From an uncultured Atopobium sp. (GTDB lineage Bacteria > Actinomycetota > Coriobacteriia > Coriobacteriales > Atopobiaceae): 5,576 bases of DNA. Positions 5,475 to 5,576 of this stretch are shown in pieces. A model generated the notes under the pieces. The model ran no database searches. It saw nothing but the letters and a program-made list of their open reading frames with translations, and was not told where the DNA came from. The translations under genes were made by a program, and so were the position numbers. Positions within the stretch are counted from its first letter, which is position 1; each line of letters starts with the position of its first letter. The stretch covers positions 1 through 5,576 of the forward strand of contig USKU01000077.1 in assembly GCA_900555335.1 (NCBI GenBank). The letters are read 5' to 3'.

Positions 5475-5576
5475 GCATAATCCGGTTGTTATATTCATTT
5501 CCATGAATACGTATTTTTTTGGCTCAAAATTATGTGCCGAAAAAGGTAAAAAACCCGTTTAGTTGGGGATGAAAAC
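5475..5576. other. Downstream flank with a short dyad, no gene seen
   Basis: After the terminator the sequence is A+T-rich and holds a 7-bp inverted repeat, TATTCAT-TTCC-ATGAATA (5492-5509). An ATG at 5503 opens a 19-codon frame ending at TAG 5560-5562, with no ribosome binding site, so I do not call it a gene. The window ends before any further feature can be judged. Confidence 0.4.

Noticed and set aside
5503..5562. 19-codon frame MNTYFFGSKLCAEKGKKPV after the terminator
   Set aside because: It has no ribosome binding site, is too short to judge, and its start overlaps a small dyad.
5557..5576. Final bases GTTTAGTTGGGGATGAAAAC, with GTTT and AAAC ends reminiscent of a CRISPR repeat
   Set aside because: Only one copy is visible, there is no spacer or second repeat, and the window ends here. 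A repeat search in the following sequence would decide it.

Overview
The window carries three genes. Two lie on the minus strand and form one transcription unit in the order yidC-fusion then sulfatase-like (4090 down to 16). The third is an AraC-type regulator on the plus strand (4543-5352). A 452-bp A+T-rich intergenic region separates the two divergent units. Moderate G+C coding sequence, a Gram-positive-type short YidC core and wall-polymer-type enzymes suggest a Gram-positive bacterium. The style of the genes is reminiscent of Actinomycetota of the Coriobacteriia (Atopobium/Lancefieldella/Olsenella group), but this is an impression from protein style, not from a search.

Minus-strand unit. 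The first gene encodes one 671-residue polypeptide. It joins a five-helix YidC/Oxa1/Alb3 core (residues about 20-210) to a cytoplasmic CDP-glycerol glycerophosphotransferase-like (TagF-like) domain (about 260-625) and a short acidic, Ala/Asp-rich tail. Its last 26 bases overlap the start of the second gene, which encodes a polytopic membrane protein with an alkaline-phosphatase/sulfatase-superfamily catalytic domain. The positive-inside rule puts that domain outside the cell, as in lipoteichoic acid synthase-type enzymes. The unit therefore has a transferase on the cytoplasmic face, a membrane-insertase-type helical bundle in the membrane and a metal-dependent phospho- or sulfo-transferase/hydrolase on the outer face. 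My inference is that it builds or decorates a phosphate-containing cell-surface polymer. The YidC part may be a true insertase or a repurposed membrane anchor or channel.

Intergenic region (4091-4542). Next to the yidC-fusion start there is a perfect 14-bp tandem duplication that duplicates part of the Shine-Dalgarno sequence. Further upstream are three similar 10-bp boxes at exactly 20-bp spacing, a layout that suits an AraC-family protein on one face of the helix. There are also two compact palindromes, candidate promoters in both directions, and a short hydrophobic ORF that could be a leader peptide but lacks a ribosome binding site.

Plus-strand unit. The AraC-family regulator has an N-terminal cupin-like sensor and a C-terminal double helix-turn-helix. 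It has a good ribosome binding site and a clear intrinsic terminator about 90 bp past its stop. Its divergent position makes it a reasonable candidate controller of the surface-polymer unit, though nothing in the sequence proves it.
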